Below, in pieces: positions 17,509-25,679 of a stretch of DNA of 64,000 nucleotides. This DNA is from Urechidicola vernalis. GTDB taxonomy: Bacteria > Bacteroidota > Bacteroidia > Flavobacteriales > Flavobacteriaceae. Made by a program: the position numbers and the translations under genes. The notes under the pieces were generated by a model. That model had not been told where the DNA came from. It made no database searches and saw nothing but the letters and a program-made list of their open reading frames with translations. The stretch covers positions 248,001-312,000 of the forward strand of contig NZ_JAVRHV010000004.1 of NCBI RefSeq assembly GCF_031846385.1, given 5' to 3'. The stretch's first letter is position 1. Each line of letters begins with the position of its first letter.

Positions 17509-18807
17509 ATGAGATATACACCACTTCCAAACTCAGTTTATATAAAAAATAGGGCGTCTTTTTGTGAGCAAATGCAATCAAATACAATTGCAATTTTAAC
17601 TTCGAATGATGTAAAACATACCAATGCAGATGATGTGATGGGTTTTGCGCAAAACAACGATTTGTTTTATTTAAGTGGTATAGATCAGTTTGAAACGATA
17701 TTAGTTTTATATCCGGAAGCTGTTAAAGAAGAAAACAAAGAGATATTATTTATAAAACAACGAAGTGAATTAGAGAAAATTTGGGATGGTGATGTGCTTA
17801 CAAAAGAACAAGCAATTGAACTATCAGGAATTGAAAGAGTTGAATGGGTTGATGATTTTGAACGTTTGTTACAGTATATGGCTTTTGAAGCCGATGGACT
17901 TTGTTTAGGTCATAATGAGCACCTTAAAAGAGTTACTAATAATCAGCAGACCAGACAGGATAGAATGATTAATTGGTGTAAGAAAAAGTATCCATTGCAT
18001 AATTACTATCGCGCTGCAAAAATTACCAGAGCATTAAGAACTGTAAAATCAAATGAAGAGATAGCGCAAATTCGAACGGCTGCTTCAATAGCCACGGCTG
18101 CTTTTAAAAGAATGCTTGGAAAGGCAAATTCTGAAATGATGGAATATGAGTTAGAGGCAGAATTATCCTATATCTTAGCAAAAAAGGGAGCAACAAGACA
18201 TGCATTTAAACCAATAGTCGCTTCAGGTAAAAACGCCTGTGCTTTACATTATAATACCAACGATGCTCCATGTAAAGATGGAGATATGGTTTTGATTGAT
18301 TTTGGCGCTTGTTATGGAAATTACAATAGCGATACAACACGCTGTATACCTGCTAATGGAAAGTTTTCTGCGCGACAAAAAGAAGTGTACAACGCCGTTT
18401 TACGATGCTTGCAAGAGGGAAGTCAGTTATTAGAGCCAGGAATACTTCCAGCGGATTACGAAGCAAAAATGGCTAAGTTGGTAGAGGTAGAAATTATAAA
18501 CTTAGGATTATTAACACAGGATGCGGTCGATAATCAAGACCCTAAAAATCCGTTGTATAAAAAATACTTTATGCATGGAACAGCGCACCATTTAGGATTA
18601 GATGTCCATGATGTTGGTTTGTATTCTAAACCTTTTGACGTAGGGAATGTAGTTACTTGTGAACCGGGTATATACATACCAGAAGAGAATATTGGTTGTA
18701 GGTTAGAGGATGATTTTTTAATAACCGATGAAGGTCCAGTAAATCTAACTCCAGACCTGCCAATAACAATAGAAGAAATAGAGTCACTAATGAGTCAAAA
18801 CAACTAA
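17509..18807 (+). CDS. M24 Xaa-Pro aminopeptidase (aminopeptidase P type)
   Basis: The protein has 432 residues: an AMP_N-like N-terminal domain (about 1-150) and a pita-bread M24 catalytic domain. Metal ligands are visible in order: Asp in LIDFGAC, Asp in NSDTTR, His in HGTAHHLGLDVHD, Glu in TCEPGIYIPE and Glu in GCRLEDDF. Aminopeptidase P removes the residue before Pro (or Hyp). No signal peptide, so it is cytosolic. It is followed after one base by a second, distinct M24 gene; the pair may cover Xaa-Pro oligopeptides and Xaa-Pro dipeptides. Confidence 0.93.
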   Translation: MRYTPLPNSVYIKNRASFCEQMQSNTIAILTSNDVKHTNADDVMGFAQNNDLFYLSGIDQFETILVLYPEAVKEENKEILFIKQRSELEKIWDGDVLTKEQAIELSGIERVEWVDDFERLLQYMAFEADGLCLGHNEHLKRVTNNQQTRQDRMINWCKKKYPLHNYYRAAKITRALRTVKSNEEIAQIRTAASIATAAFKRMLGKANSEMMEYELEAELSYILAKKGATRHAFKPIVASGKNACALHYNTNDAPCKDGDMVLIDFGACYGNYNSDTTRCIPANGKFSARQKEVYNAVLRCLQEGSQLLEPGILPADYEAKMAKLVEVEIINLGLLTQDAVDNQDPKNPLYKKYFMHGTAHHLGLDVHDVGLYSKPFDVGNVVTCEPGIYIPEENIGCRLEDDFLITDEGPVNLTPDLPITIEEIESLMSQNN

Positions 18808-18808
18808 G

Positions 18809-20017
18809 ATGATAGGAATAGGAGGTTCAACGGCAGCAGAAGAGTTAGCAAAAATTCAGCCTAGAATAAATCAAGTAAAGCCCATTCAAAAAGAAGAGTT
18901 TCAGGAAAGAATTCAACGAGCTGCAAAACTTATGAATGATGAGAATATAGTTTCCACTTATGTGCATTCAGGGACAAACTTGTTTTATTTTACGGGAATG
19001 CGTTGGAATGCTAGTGAGCGTATGGTTGGAGCCTTAATTCTACCAAATGGAACCATTCATTATATCGCTCCACAATTTGAAAAGGGGACCATATTCGATT
19101 TTATGTTGTTGAATGGAGAGGTGCATTGTTGGGAAGAGCATGAGAGTCCATTTGAACTATTACTAGCTATTTTAAAGCAAAATGGAATTGAATCTGGGCA
19201 ACTTGCCATGGATGAAATGACACCGTTTTTTATGACAAATAGTTTGTCTAAAGTGAATACTTCTTTTTCTATTATAGATGCAACTCCGGTTACTGCTGGG
19301 TGCCGTATGCAAAAATCTAAAAATGAAATAGCCATAATGCAAGCGGCTATGGATATTACCTTAGAAGTTCAAAAAGCAGCAGCGAGAATTTTATATGTCG
19401 GAATATCAGCAAAGGAAGTGGTCGATTTTATCAATGAGGCTCATATTAGATACGGTATTCCTTCTGGATCTTACTTTTGTATTGTGTTGTTTGGAGTTGA
19501 TTCTGCTTTTCCACATGGTGTAAAATCTCCAAAGAATTTAGAAGCAAATGAAATGGTCCTTATTGATACAGGTTGTGTCTTACATGATTACATTTCTGAC
19601 ATTACAAGAACCTATGTTTTTGGAACTCCAACGGATGAACAAAAGCGAATATGGAATGTAGAGAAAGCAACTCAATTAGCCGCTTTTGATAAAGCCAAAT
19701 TGGGAACGACATGTGGCGCTATTGATGATGCTTCGCGCGTTGAACTTTCTAAAAACGGGTTGAGTAAAGACTATGATTTACCAGGGTTACCGCATAGAAC
19801 AGGGCATGGAATCGGATTAAATATTCATGAGCATCCCTATATAGTTCGAAACAATGCAGTAACTTTAAAAGAAGGGATGACTTTTAGTAATGAACCGATG
19901 ATTGTAATTCCTGATGCATTCGGAATTCGCCTAGAAGATCATGTTTATATGACCACTGAAGGGTCTAAGTGGTTTACAGAACCTGCACATAGTATTGAGA
20001 ATCCCTTCGGATATTAA
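18809..20017 (+). CDS. Second M24 family peptidase (prolidase / Xaa-Pro dipeptidase-like)
   Basis: The protein has 402 residues, with an N-terminal creatinase-like domain and a C-terminal M24 domain. Metal-site segments: VLIDTGC, ISDITRTY, GLPHRTGHGIGLNIHEHP, SNEPM and GIRLEDH. It differs clearly from the neighbouring M24 protein, so it is not a recent tandem duplicate. Its shape is closer to prolidase/creatinase, consistent with cleavage of Xaa-Pro or Xaa-Hyp dipeptides. It is the last gene of the hydroxyproline operon; the helicase gene downstream has its own candidate promoter. Confidence 0.9.
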   Translation: MIGIGGSTAAEELAKIQPRINQVKPIQKEEFQERIQRAAKLMNDENIVSTYVHSGTNLFYFTGMRWNASERMVGALILPNGTIHYIAPQFEKGTIFDFMLLNGEVHCWEEHESPFELLLAILKQNGIESGQLAMDEMTPFFMTNSLSKVNTSFSIIDATPVTAGCRMQKSKNEIAIMQAAMDITLEVQKAAARILYVGISAKEVVDFINEAHIRYGIPSGSYFCIVLFGVDSAFPHGVKSPKNLEANEMVLIDTGCVLHDYISDITRTYVFGTPTDEQKRIWNVEKATQLAAFDKAKLGTTCGAIDDASRVELSKNGLSKDYDLPGLPHRTGHGIGLNIHEHPYIVRNNAVTLKEGMTFSNEPMIVIPDAFGIRLEDHVYMTTEGSKWFTEPAHSIENPFGY

Positions 20018-20037
20018 GAAAACGTTCAAAATAGGTG

Positions 20038-20045
20038 TACCTTTG
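20038..20045 (+). promoter_or_regulatory. Candidate -7 promoter element of the DEAD-box helicase gene
   Basis: TACCTTTG matches the Bacteroidota -7 consensus TAnnTTTG exactly, 20 bases before the ATG at 20066. A convincing -33 element is not visible. Confidence 0.4.
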
Positions 20046-20065
20046 CAACATCGTAAAGAAAATCT

Positions 20066-21391
20066 ATGTCATTTAAATCCTTAGGGTTAATTCCAGAACT
20101 TTTAAAAGCAGTAAAGCAACAAGGTTACGAAACGCCTTCTCCTATTCAAGAGAAAACAATACCTACTATTTTAGAAAAGAGAGATGTATTGGCTTCTGCG
20201 CAAACAGGAACTGGAAAAACAGCGGGGTTTACCTTGCCGTTATTACAAACATTAGATGCGACTCGTAAAAAGCGTCATCGCCCAATTAGAGCACTAATTT
20301 TAACCCCAACGCGAGAACTAGCAGCTCAGGTTCATGATAATGTAAGAAGTTACAGCAAGTTTTTAGACATAAGATCTACTGTAATTTTTGGAGGTGTAAA
20401 TGCCAAACCACAAATACGTACTATCCGTGGAGGAATTGATGTACTTGTTGCAACGCCTGGAAGACTGCTAGATTTAGAAAATCAAAAAGCCTTGTCATTG
20501 GGTCGTATCGAAATTTTGGTATTGGATGAAGCAGACCGTATGCTAGATATGGGCTTTTTAAGAGATATCAAAAAGATTATTTCTTTAATGCCAAAGCATA
20601 GGCAAAACTTAATGTTCTCGGCAACCTACTCAAAAGATATTAAGAAATTGGCTGAAGGAATATTAAACAAGCCTGTCCTAATCGAAGCAACTCCTGAAAA
20701 TACGACTGCAGAGCGCGTAAATCAAAAAGCTTTTAGAATTGACAAGGGGCAAAAAATTGCTTTTATAACAAAATTGATTGATGATGGAAACTGGAAGCAA
20801 GTACTGGTTTTTACTAGAACAAAGCATAGAGCAAATAAACTAAGCGAGAAGTTAGTAAAGGCTGGAATTTCTTCTGCTGCAATTCATGGAAATAAGAGTC
20901 AGGGCGCTAGAGAAAAGGCTTTAGGAGGTTTTAAAGCACAAAAGATTCGAGTATTAGTTGCCACCGATATTGCCGCACGTGGATTGGATATTCCATTACT
21001 TCCTCATGTTATCAATTTTGAATTACCAAATGTACCAGAAGATTATGTACATAGAATTGGTAGAACGGGTAGAGCAGGAGCAGAAGGTGAGGCTATATCT
21101 TTGGTTGATATTGATGAAATTCCTTATGTGAAGGCAATTGAAAAGTTGTTGGGTGAACCAATTGAAACCGAAGAAGTAGAAGGATTTGAACCATCTAATG
21201 AGCCTTCAGAAAGCAAGCCTAAACAGCAGCAAAAAAGAAAAAAGCCTAGAAGGCCATCAGACAGAAAACAACCTAGAAAAGAGGGGCAGAATAAATCACA
21301 CAATTCTTCTGGAGACGCTAAAAAAGACGGTTCTAAAAATAGAAGAAGAAATAATAGGAGGAGAAGAAATAGAAACTCTTCTAAACAATAA
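20066..21391 (+). CDS. DEAD-box RNA helicase (RhlE-like)
   Basis: The protein has 441 residues with the full helicase motif set: Q motif in GYETPSPIQ, motif I AQTGTGKT, PTRELA, DEAD in VLDEADRMLDMGF, SAT in MFSATYS, TDIAARGLDIP and HRIGRTGRAG. After about residue 370 comes a low-complexity, strongly basic tail (KKPRR, RRNNRRRRNRN), the usual RNA-binding extension of RhlE-type proteins in ribosome assembly and cold adaptation. An inverted repeat overlaps the stop codon. It is not functionally linked to the preceding catabolic operon. Confidence 0.95.
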   Translation: MSFKSLGLIPELLKAVKQQGYETPSPIQEKTIPTILEKRDVLASAQTGTGKTAGFTLPLLQTLDATRKKRHRPIRALILTPTRELAAQVHDNVRSYSKFLDIRSTVIFGGVNAKPQIRTIRGGIDVLVATPGRLLDLENQKALSLGRIEILVLDEADRMLDMGFLRDIKKIISLMPKHRQNLMFSATYSKDIKKLAEGILNKPVLIEATPENTTAERVNQKAFRIDKGQKIAFITKLIDDGNWKQVLVFTRTKHRANKLSEKLVKAGISSAAIHGNKSQGAREKALGGFKAQKIRVLVATDIAARGLDIPLLPHVINFELPNVPEDYVHRIGRTGRAGAEGEAISLVDIDEIPYVKAIEKLLGEPIETEEVEGFEPSNEPSESKPKQQQKRKKPRRPSDRKQPRKEGQNKSHNSSGDAKKDGSKNRRRNNRRRRNRNSSKQ

Positions 21392-21421
21392 GAGATGCCA
21401 AATTTAATGACATCTCTTATT
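21387..21421. terminator. Inverted repeat between convergent genes, terminator-like
   Basis: AATAAGAGATG (21387-21397) and its perfect complement CATCTCTTATT (21411-21421) form an 11-bp stem with a 13-base loop, starting over the helicase stop codon. There is no T run on the plus side, so classical intrinsic termination is uncertain; it could act as an mRNA 3'-end stabiliser. Confidence 0.45.
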
Positions 21422-21440
21422 AGGGGTGGGATTGAATTAA

Positions 21441-21998
21441 TTAATTTAATACTGCAAATTTTCCAGCTTCAACTTTAGGAAAATCAATTTCCGTTTCTGC
21501 TAAATGATTTACGTAATTCGTTAAGGTATTCGAAACTACGTTTAGAACAATTTCTAGTGCATCGCCATCCGAATGTCCTGCTGCTTTAAAGTTATTAATA
21601 GTATCGGAAGTTACTTGTCCTCTTGTACGTGTAATTTCTTGAGCAAATTTTAATGCCGCTTGTACTTTAGTATCATCGGCTAATCCTTGTCTATTTTGTT
21701 CGGTTTGCTCGTCAGTTAATCCATTCATTTTTCCAATTGCAGTATGCGCAGATAGGCAATAGTTACAACTGTTTTCTTCGGCGATGGCCAAGGCCAATTG
21801 CTCTCTAAATTTGTTATTGAAGTTGCCTGAAGCCGTTAATTGACCTAAAGAAAGATAGGTTTCTAAAAGTGCAGGAGAATTACCCATAACCTTAATCAGG
21901 TTTGGAATAAAGCCTAACTTTTTTTGTACGGCGTTAAACAATTCTTTTGCTTTTCCGGTAGTTGTATCCGGGTTTAAAGTTTCAATTCTAGTACTCAT
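21441..21998 (-). CDS. Carboxymuconolactone decarboxylase (AhpD-like) family protein
   Basis: The protein has 185 residues of the CMD/AhpD superfamily, with the redox motif C78-x2-C81-x3-H85 in SCNYCLSAH and the family GKAKELF, GFIPNL and LALAIAEEN segments. Members include alkylhydroperoxidases and peroxidase-related proteins of uncertain substrate. It is read in the same direction as a 34-residue Cys-rich micro-protein and an AraC-type regulator just upstream, suggesting a small stress-response unit. True carboxymuconolactone decarboxylase activity is unlikely because no aromatic pathway is present. Confidence 0.9.
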   Translation of the reverse strand: MSTRIETLNPDTTTGKAKELFNAVQKKLGFIPNLIKVMGNSPALLETYLSLGQLTASGNFNNKFREQLALAIAEENSCNYCLSAHTAIGKMNGLTDEQTEQNRQGLADDTKVQAALKFAQEITRTRGQVTSDTINNFKAAGHSDGDALEIVLNVVSNTLTNYVNHLAETEIDFPKVEAGKFAVLN

Positions 21999-22020
21999 AA
22001 TTTTTGTTTTTAGTGTTTAA

Positions 22021-22125
22021 TTAATTTTTAGGACAATTACATAAAATATTGTCTGGTTGTTTTTCATCGTATTGTTGATATCCCCAACAATTTGGGCATT
22101 GATTTTCTTGTACTACATGTTTCAT
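22021..22125 (-). CDS. 34-residue Cys-rich micro-protein
   Basis: A short frame on the minus strand, ATG at 22125-22123 and TAA at 22021. The product begins MKHVVQENQCPNCWGYQQY and ends CNCPKN. It has a CPNC pair and a CNC pair (C10, C13, C29, C31), which could bind zinc or iron. It sits 22 bases upstream of the AhpD-like gene and downstream of the AraC gene, same strand. I do not recognise a named family. The evenly placed cysteines and operon position argue that it is a real gene. Confidence 0.6.
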   Translation of the reverse strand: MKHVVQENQCPNCWGYQQYDEKQPDNILCNCPKN

Positions 22126-22212
22126 AATTTTTACTATTAATTATTTACACTGCAAAGATGCGGTAGAATTGAAGGTGAAAAAATGGACAAAAGTTCCTTG
22201 TACTTGGACAAA

Positions 22213-23058
22213 TTACTTTTTAACCTCTTTTTTGAATGAATTAGGGGATTGAGTCGTTGCTTTTGCGAAGAACCTAGAAAAATATGCAGGGTCGTTAAAA
22301 CCTAAATTGTATGCAATTGTTTTGATTGAGTCATTAGAATAAAGTAATTGTCTTTTCGCCTCAAGAATTATTCTATTTTTAATGAATTGACTAGGAGAAG
22401 TGGTTCCAATTTTTTGAAAATGTTTTGTGAGTGATTTAGGCGAAAGCCCTAATCTAGATGCATATTCATTTACTGCATGAATTGATTTAAAATTCATTTC
22501 TACCAGGACACTAAAATCTTTAAATAATTTTGAGGCAACGTCCTCTTTTATTTGTGATTGCCCTTTTTTTATTCGAACAGATGATACTATAAATTGCTTT
22601 AAGTAAGATTGTAGCATATCATATTGTGCCGTTTCATTAAGTTGAAACTCCTCAATAAGGTTGTTTAAAATAAAATCTAGTTTTTTGATATCATTTGTTT
22701 CTGGAAGAACAAAAGGGGATTCATATATATTGTTGAAGAGCAATCCATTGCATGATACTTCCTTGTCATGAGTTTGGATACAATAGAAATCTTGTGCAAA
22801 TGAAATTTTATAGGCTTCTTGTATTTTTTCTGAATCTACGGCAAAGACCTGACCAGGAGATAGAAAAAATAAGGTGTTATCTTCAAAATTGTATTTCTCA
22901 AAATCGATGTGATATTGTCCTTTCCCTTTTTTAATCCAAAAGATATTGTAACCACTAACTTGCTCGGGTTTATTTACAACGCATGCTTTTTCAAATTGAA
23001 CGGAACTGACCGAGAAAATATTTTTAAACGAGTATGTAGATATATCTTGAACTGCCAT
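22213..23058 (-). CDS. AraC-family transcriptional regulator
   Basis: The protein has 281 residues. An N-terminal cupin-like sensor region (WIKKGKGQYHIDFEKYNFED..., residues about 40-75) is followed by the C-terminal double HTH: HAVNEYASRLGLSPKSLTKHFQKI and SIKTIAYNLGFNDPAYFSRFFAK. It lies 87 bases upstream of the micro-protein and the AhpD-like gene on the same strand and probably controls them. The inducer is unknown. Confidence 0.92.
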   Translation of the reverse strand: MAVQDISTYSFKNIFSVSSVQFEKACVVNKPEQVSGYNIFWIKKGKGQYHIDFEKYNFEDNTLFFLSPGQVFAVDSEKIQEAYKISFAQDFYCIQTHDKEVSCNGLLFNNIYESPFVLPETNDIKKLDFILNNLIEEFQLNETAQYDMLQSYLKQFIVSSVRIKKGQSQIKEDVASKLFKDFSVLVEMNFKSIHAVNEYASRLGLSPKSLTKHFQKIGTTSPSQFIKNRIILEAKRQLLYSNDSIKTIAYNLGFNDPAYFSRFFAKATTQSPNSFKKEVKK

Positions 23059-23106
23059 TGTAGTTTCTTATCCGAAAATTGGTCGTAAAAAGAAAGAATT
23101 CATTTC

Positions 23107-23514
23107 TTATAAATCTTTTAATGGTTTTTTTCGATTTGATTTTTTGTCTGATTGCTTCTTTTTAGATTCCATTCTTTTTTTAACAACACTTCTAGGTACT
23201 TTAGTTGGTCTTCTAGTTTTTTGAACCTTTAATCCATTTTTTAGAATTTCTAGAAATCGAGAAATAACCAACTCTTTATTTCTATGCTGACTTCGAGTTT
23301 CGTCACAATTCAGAATTAAGATATAATCCGAATTTAGTTTTGATGAGATTGATTTTCGTAAGCGTTCTTTCTCTAGATCGGATAATCCTTTTGAAGTATT
23401 AAGATTAAAGAATAAAACAACTTTTGATGAAACTTTGTTTACATGTTGCCCTCCGGCACCACCGCTTCTAACTGCTTTAAAATTAAGCTCCGATACAATT
23501 TTTTCAATGTTCAT
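23107..23514 (-). CDS. arfB: Peptidyl-tRNA hydrolase ArfB (ribosome rescue factor)
   Basis: The protein has 135 residues. The release-factor catalytic motif GGQ is at 21-23 in RSGGAGGQHVNKV, followed by the RF-1 domain and a lysine/arginine-rich C-terminal tail (KKRMESKKKQSDKKSNRKK) that in ArfB enters the empty mRNA channel. It rescues ribosomes stalled on non-stop mRNAs. Its ATG touches the stop of the NadR-type kinase gene, so they are co-transcribed. Confidence 0.94.
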   Translation of the reverse strand: MNIEKIVSELNFKAVRSGGAGGQHVNKVSSKVVLFFNLNTSKGLSDLEKERLRKSISSKLNSDYILILNCDETRSQHRNKELVISRFLEILKNGLKVQKTRRPTKVPRSVVKKRMESKKKQSDKKSNRKKPLKDL

Positions 23515-24110
23515 TACAACGATGATGAGAATCGATCCAAATTTGACCTACTAGCTATAATCTTATCAATGGCAGTAACGGCCGTTTCAAGTCTAGTTTT
23601 TTTATCACCTTTTAATAATAAATGCGGTCGGTTGTATTGATTTAAGGCCGTTTCAAAGGCATTAAACATTTTTTCTCGTTCATGAGGTTTGTCTCGTAAG
23701 TCGTCCGCTTCCCAGGGAGTATCTATGTAAGTAAGTAGGTATAGATCATATTGATTTTCAATTGCGTATTTGTCTAAAGTCGGATCACATGTGCCTGCAT
23801 AATACGCTTCCGAATATACCTTAGTTTCTAATAAATCAGTATCGCAAATAAGAACTCGGTCTGCTTTTTTAGACAATTTATTTTCTAATTTCATTTGCCC
23901 TTTGGCAATTGGAATTAAATCAGAAGTCTCACAAGTCTTTCTTTCATTATTCCATTTTTTTTGCAAATATTCTCTGGCATATTCTGGGGCCCAAACGGTA
24001 TTATAATATACCGCAAGTTGGCGAGACAAAGTCGTTTTACCAGTAGATTCCGGTCCGAACAAGACTATTTTTACAATGTTTGCGGGTTTTTGTTTAAGTG
24101 TTTTTTCCAT
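23514..24110 (-). CDS. NadR-type ATPase, probable ribosylnicotinamide kinase
   Basis: The protein has 198 residues. Walker A GPESTGKTT at 19-27 with the following WAPEYAREYL is the signature of the NadR C-terminal (nicotinamide riboside kinase) domain; a Walker-B-like LICDTDLLETKVYSE follows. No NMN adenylyltransferase or DNA-binding domain is fused. It would phosphorylate nicotinamide riboside brought in by the PnuC protein encoded just upstream, trapping it for NAD synthesis. The start lies 40 bases inside the pnuC reading frame. A thiamine-related role is an alternative because of the YkoF-like neighbour. Confidence 0.87.
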   Translation of the reverse strand: MEKTLKQKPANIVKIVLFGPESTGKTTLSRQLAVYYNTVWAPEYAREYLQKKWNNERKTCETSDLIPIAKGQMKLENKLSKKADRVLICDTDLLETKVYSEAYYAGTCDPTLDKYAIENQYDLYLLTYIDTPWEADDLRDKPHEREKMFNAFETALNQYNRPHLLLKGDKKTRLETAVTAIDKIIASRSNLDRFSSSL

Positions 24111-24703
24111 GCTAAATAACCAGAAATTGCTATAAATGTAAAGATTAAATATTGAAAACTAGTAAATGTAAAGCCTTTGTAAAAATACAACGGAGCCGAA
24201 ATTATATCGCCAATGATCCAATAAATCCAGTTTTCAATTTTTCTTCGTGCCATTAACCACATTCCAACAAAGAAAATTGCCGTAGTTACCGTATCTACAT
24301 AAGCAACCCAACTGGTCCATTTGTCAAAAGTTTCATAAACGAAATAGACAAAAATTAGCGTAGCAATAAAGATGGCTACCGATAATTTTTTTTCTTTTGA
24401 TGTCGTTCTAGAAATGGGTGTTACGTGTGTAGAATCTACTTTTCGAGTCCAAATGTACCATCCATAAACACTCATTATGAAATAGTATCCATTAATCATC
24501 ATGTCGCCTAAAAGTTCCCATTTAAACAGTAGGTAAACGAAAATAGAGGTGCTAATCATTCCGGTAGGGAAAACCCAAATTTTATTTTGTTTGGAATACC
24601 AAACAGATAAAAACCCGAAAATAACAGCAATAATTTCTAAAACAATATCAATGGTTTCATATCCGGAATACTGTCCGAATAGAAAATCAAAAATGTGGCT
24701 CAT
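24071..24703 (-). CDS. pnuC: PnuC-family vitamin transporter (nicotinamide riboside or thiamine)
   Basis: The protein has 210 residues with about seven hydrophobic helices and the conserved PnuC segments IFGFLSVWYSKQNKIWVFPTG and SVYGWYIWTRK. PnuC proteins are SWEET-like facilitators for nicotinamide riboside; close relatives (PnuT) carry thiamine. The adjacent NadR-type kinase favours nicotinamide riboside, while the preceding thiamine-binding-family gene (17-base overlap) leaves the thiamine option open. Confidence 0.9.
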   Translation of the reverse strand: MSHIFDFLFGQYSGYETIDIVLEIIAVIFGFLSVWYSKQNKIWVFPTGMISTSIFVYLLFKWELLGDMMINGYYFIMSVYGWYIWTRKVDSTHVTPISRTTSKEKKLSVAIFIATLIFVYFVYETFDKWTSWVAYVDTVTTAIFFVGMWLMARRKIENWIYWIIGDIISAPLYFYKGFTFTSFQYLIFTFIAISGYLAWKKHLNKNPQTL

Positions 24704-24947
24704 AGTTGCGTCTATCAGACTTTACAATTTTTAGTAATAAAATTCCTCTTTCTGTCATTTCCAAAGCCGCTTTACCTTCTTCATTTAAGACCTTCATTAC
24801 GGTGTCAAAATCACCATATACTTGCGTACTTAATGGATTTTCCAAAACTTTTAGCCCACTTGCTCTTAGTTTCTTAATAAAGGCAATAATCGGCGTTTCG
24901 TAATCGTCTTGTAATGGAGTTAAAGTAAGTTCTACAGAAATATTCAT
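24687..24947 (-). CDS. Thiamine-binding (YkoF/MTH1187-like) family protein
   Basis: The protein has 86 residues with a ferredoxin-like alpha/beta pattern: MNISVELTLTPL, then YETPIIAFIKKLRASGLKVLENPLSTQVYGDF and a C-terminal helix. This matches the DUF77/YkoF-type family, members of which bind thiamine or its hydroxymethylpyrimidine moiety. It is cytosolic. It overlaps pnuC by 17 bases, so the two are very likely co-translated. Confidence 0.85.
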   Translation of the reverse strand: MNISVELTLTPLQDDYETPIIAFIKKLRASGLKVLENPLSTQVYGDFDTVMKVLNEEGKAALEMTERGILLLKIVKSDRRNYEPHF

Positions 24948-24952
24948 TGTAT

Positions 24953-25678
24953 TTATTTTAATGATTGTAAAATGTTTAAATTTTCTTCAAAGGCAGTGCC
25001 GATAACTACAACATCTGCACCGTTTTTATAGGCGTTTTCTAATTGTTCTTTTGTTCTGATACCACCTCCAACTATTAGCGGAATGTCTAATTGCATTGAT
25101 ACGGTTTTAATAATAATTACCTCCATGGGTTCCGTGGCGCCGCTACCAGCCTCCAAATATACCAAGTCTTTACCCATATATTGAGCCGCCAATGCCGTGT
25201 TTATTATTTTTTCGATTTCATTTTGAGGAATTGGGAGTGTTTTACTTACCCTTTGCACCGCTGTTTCTTTGCCTCCATCAATTAAAATATATCCGGTTGG
25301 AATAATTTCTAAAGTTGAGTTTTTTAAAAACGGAGCAGATTTAACCTGTTGATGTACCAAATATTCTGGGTTGTTTCCAGAGAGTAAAGAAAGAAAAAGA
25401 ACCGCATCTCCTTCATCCGTAAGTTGGGTGTAATCTCCAGGAAATATTAAAACTGGAATATTAGAATATTTTTTAATTTCTTTAATACAATTATCTGTAA
25501 TTCCTTTTTGAACAGTACTACCACCAACAAAAATAAGATCAACATTTTGATTGTTGATTTTATCAATAATTTCAGAGATTATTTCTAACTTTAATTTGTC
25601 GGGATCTAATAAAATGGCTAGCATTTTTTCACCCTTAACTTTGGAGCTTTTTATATGATTTAAAATTTGATTTTGCAT
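24953..25678 (-). CDS. Geranylgeranylglyceryl phosphate synthase family protein (GGGPS/PcrB)
   Basis: The protein has 241 residues, a TIM barrel of the GGGPS/PcrB family. Diagnostic segments: AILLDPDK near the N-terminus, LIFVGGST, IPTGYILIDGG, LVYLEAGSGA and PLIVGGGIRTKEQ. The enzyme joins glycerol-1-phosphate with a polyprenyl diphosphate, the first committed step to archaeal-type ether lipids; members are also known in Bacteroidota. Which prenyl chain is used here cannot be told. It lies one base after the phosphopantetheinyl transferase gene. Confidence 0.92.
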   Translation of the reverse strand: MQNQILNHIKSSKVKGEKMLAILLDPDKLKLEIISEIIDKINNQNVDLIFVGGSTVQKGITDNCIKEIKKYSNIPVLIFPGDYTQLTDEGDAVLFLSLLSGNNPEYLVHQQVKSAPFLKNSTLEIIPTGYILIDGGKETAVQRVSKTLPIPQNEIEKIINTALAAQYMGKDLVYLEAGSGATEPMEVIIIKTVSMQLDIPLIVGGGIRTKEQLENAYKNGADVVVIGTAFEENLNILQSLK

Positions 25679-25679
25679 T

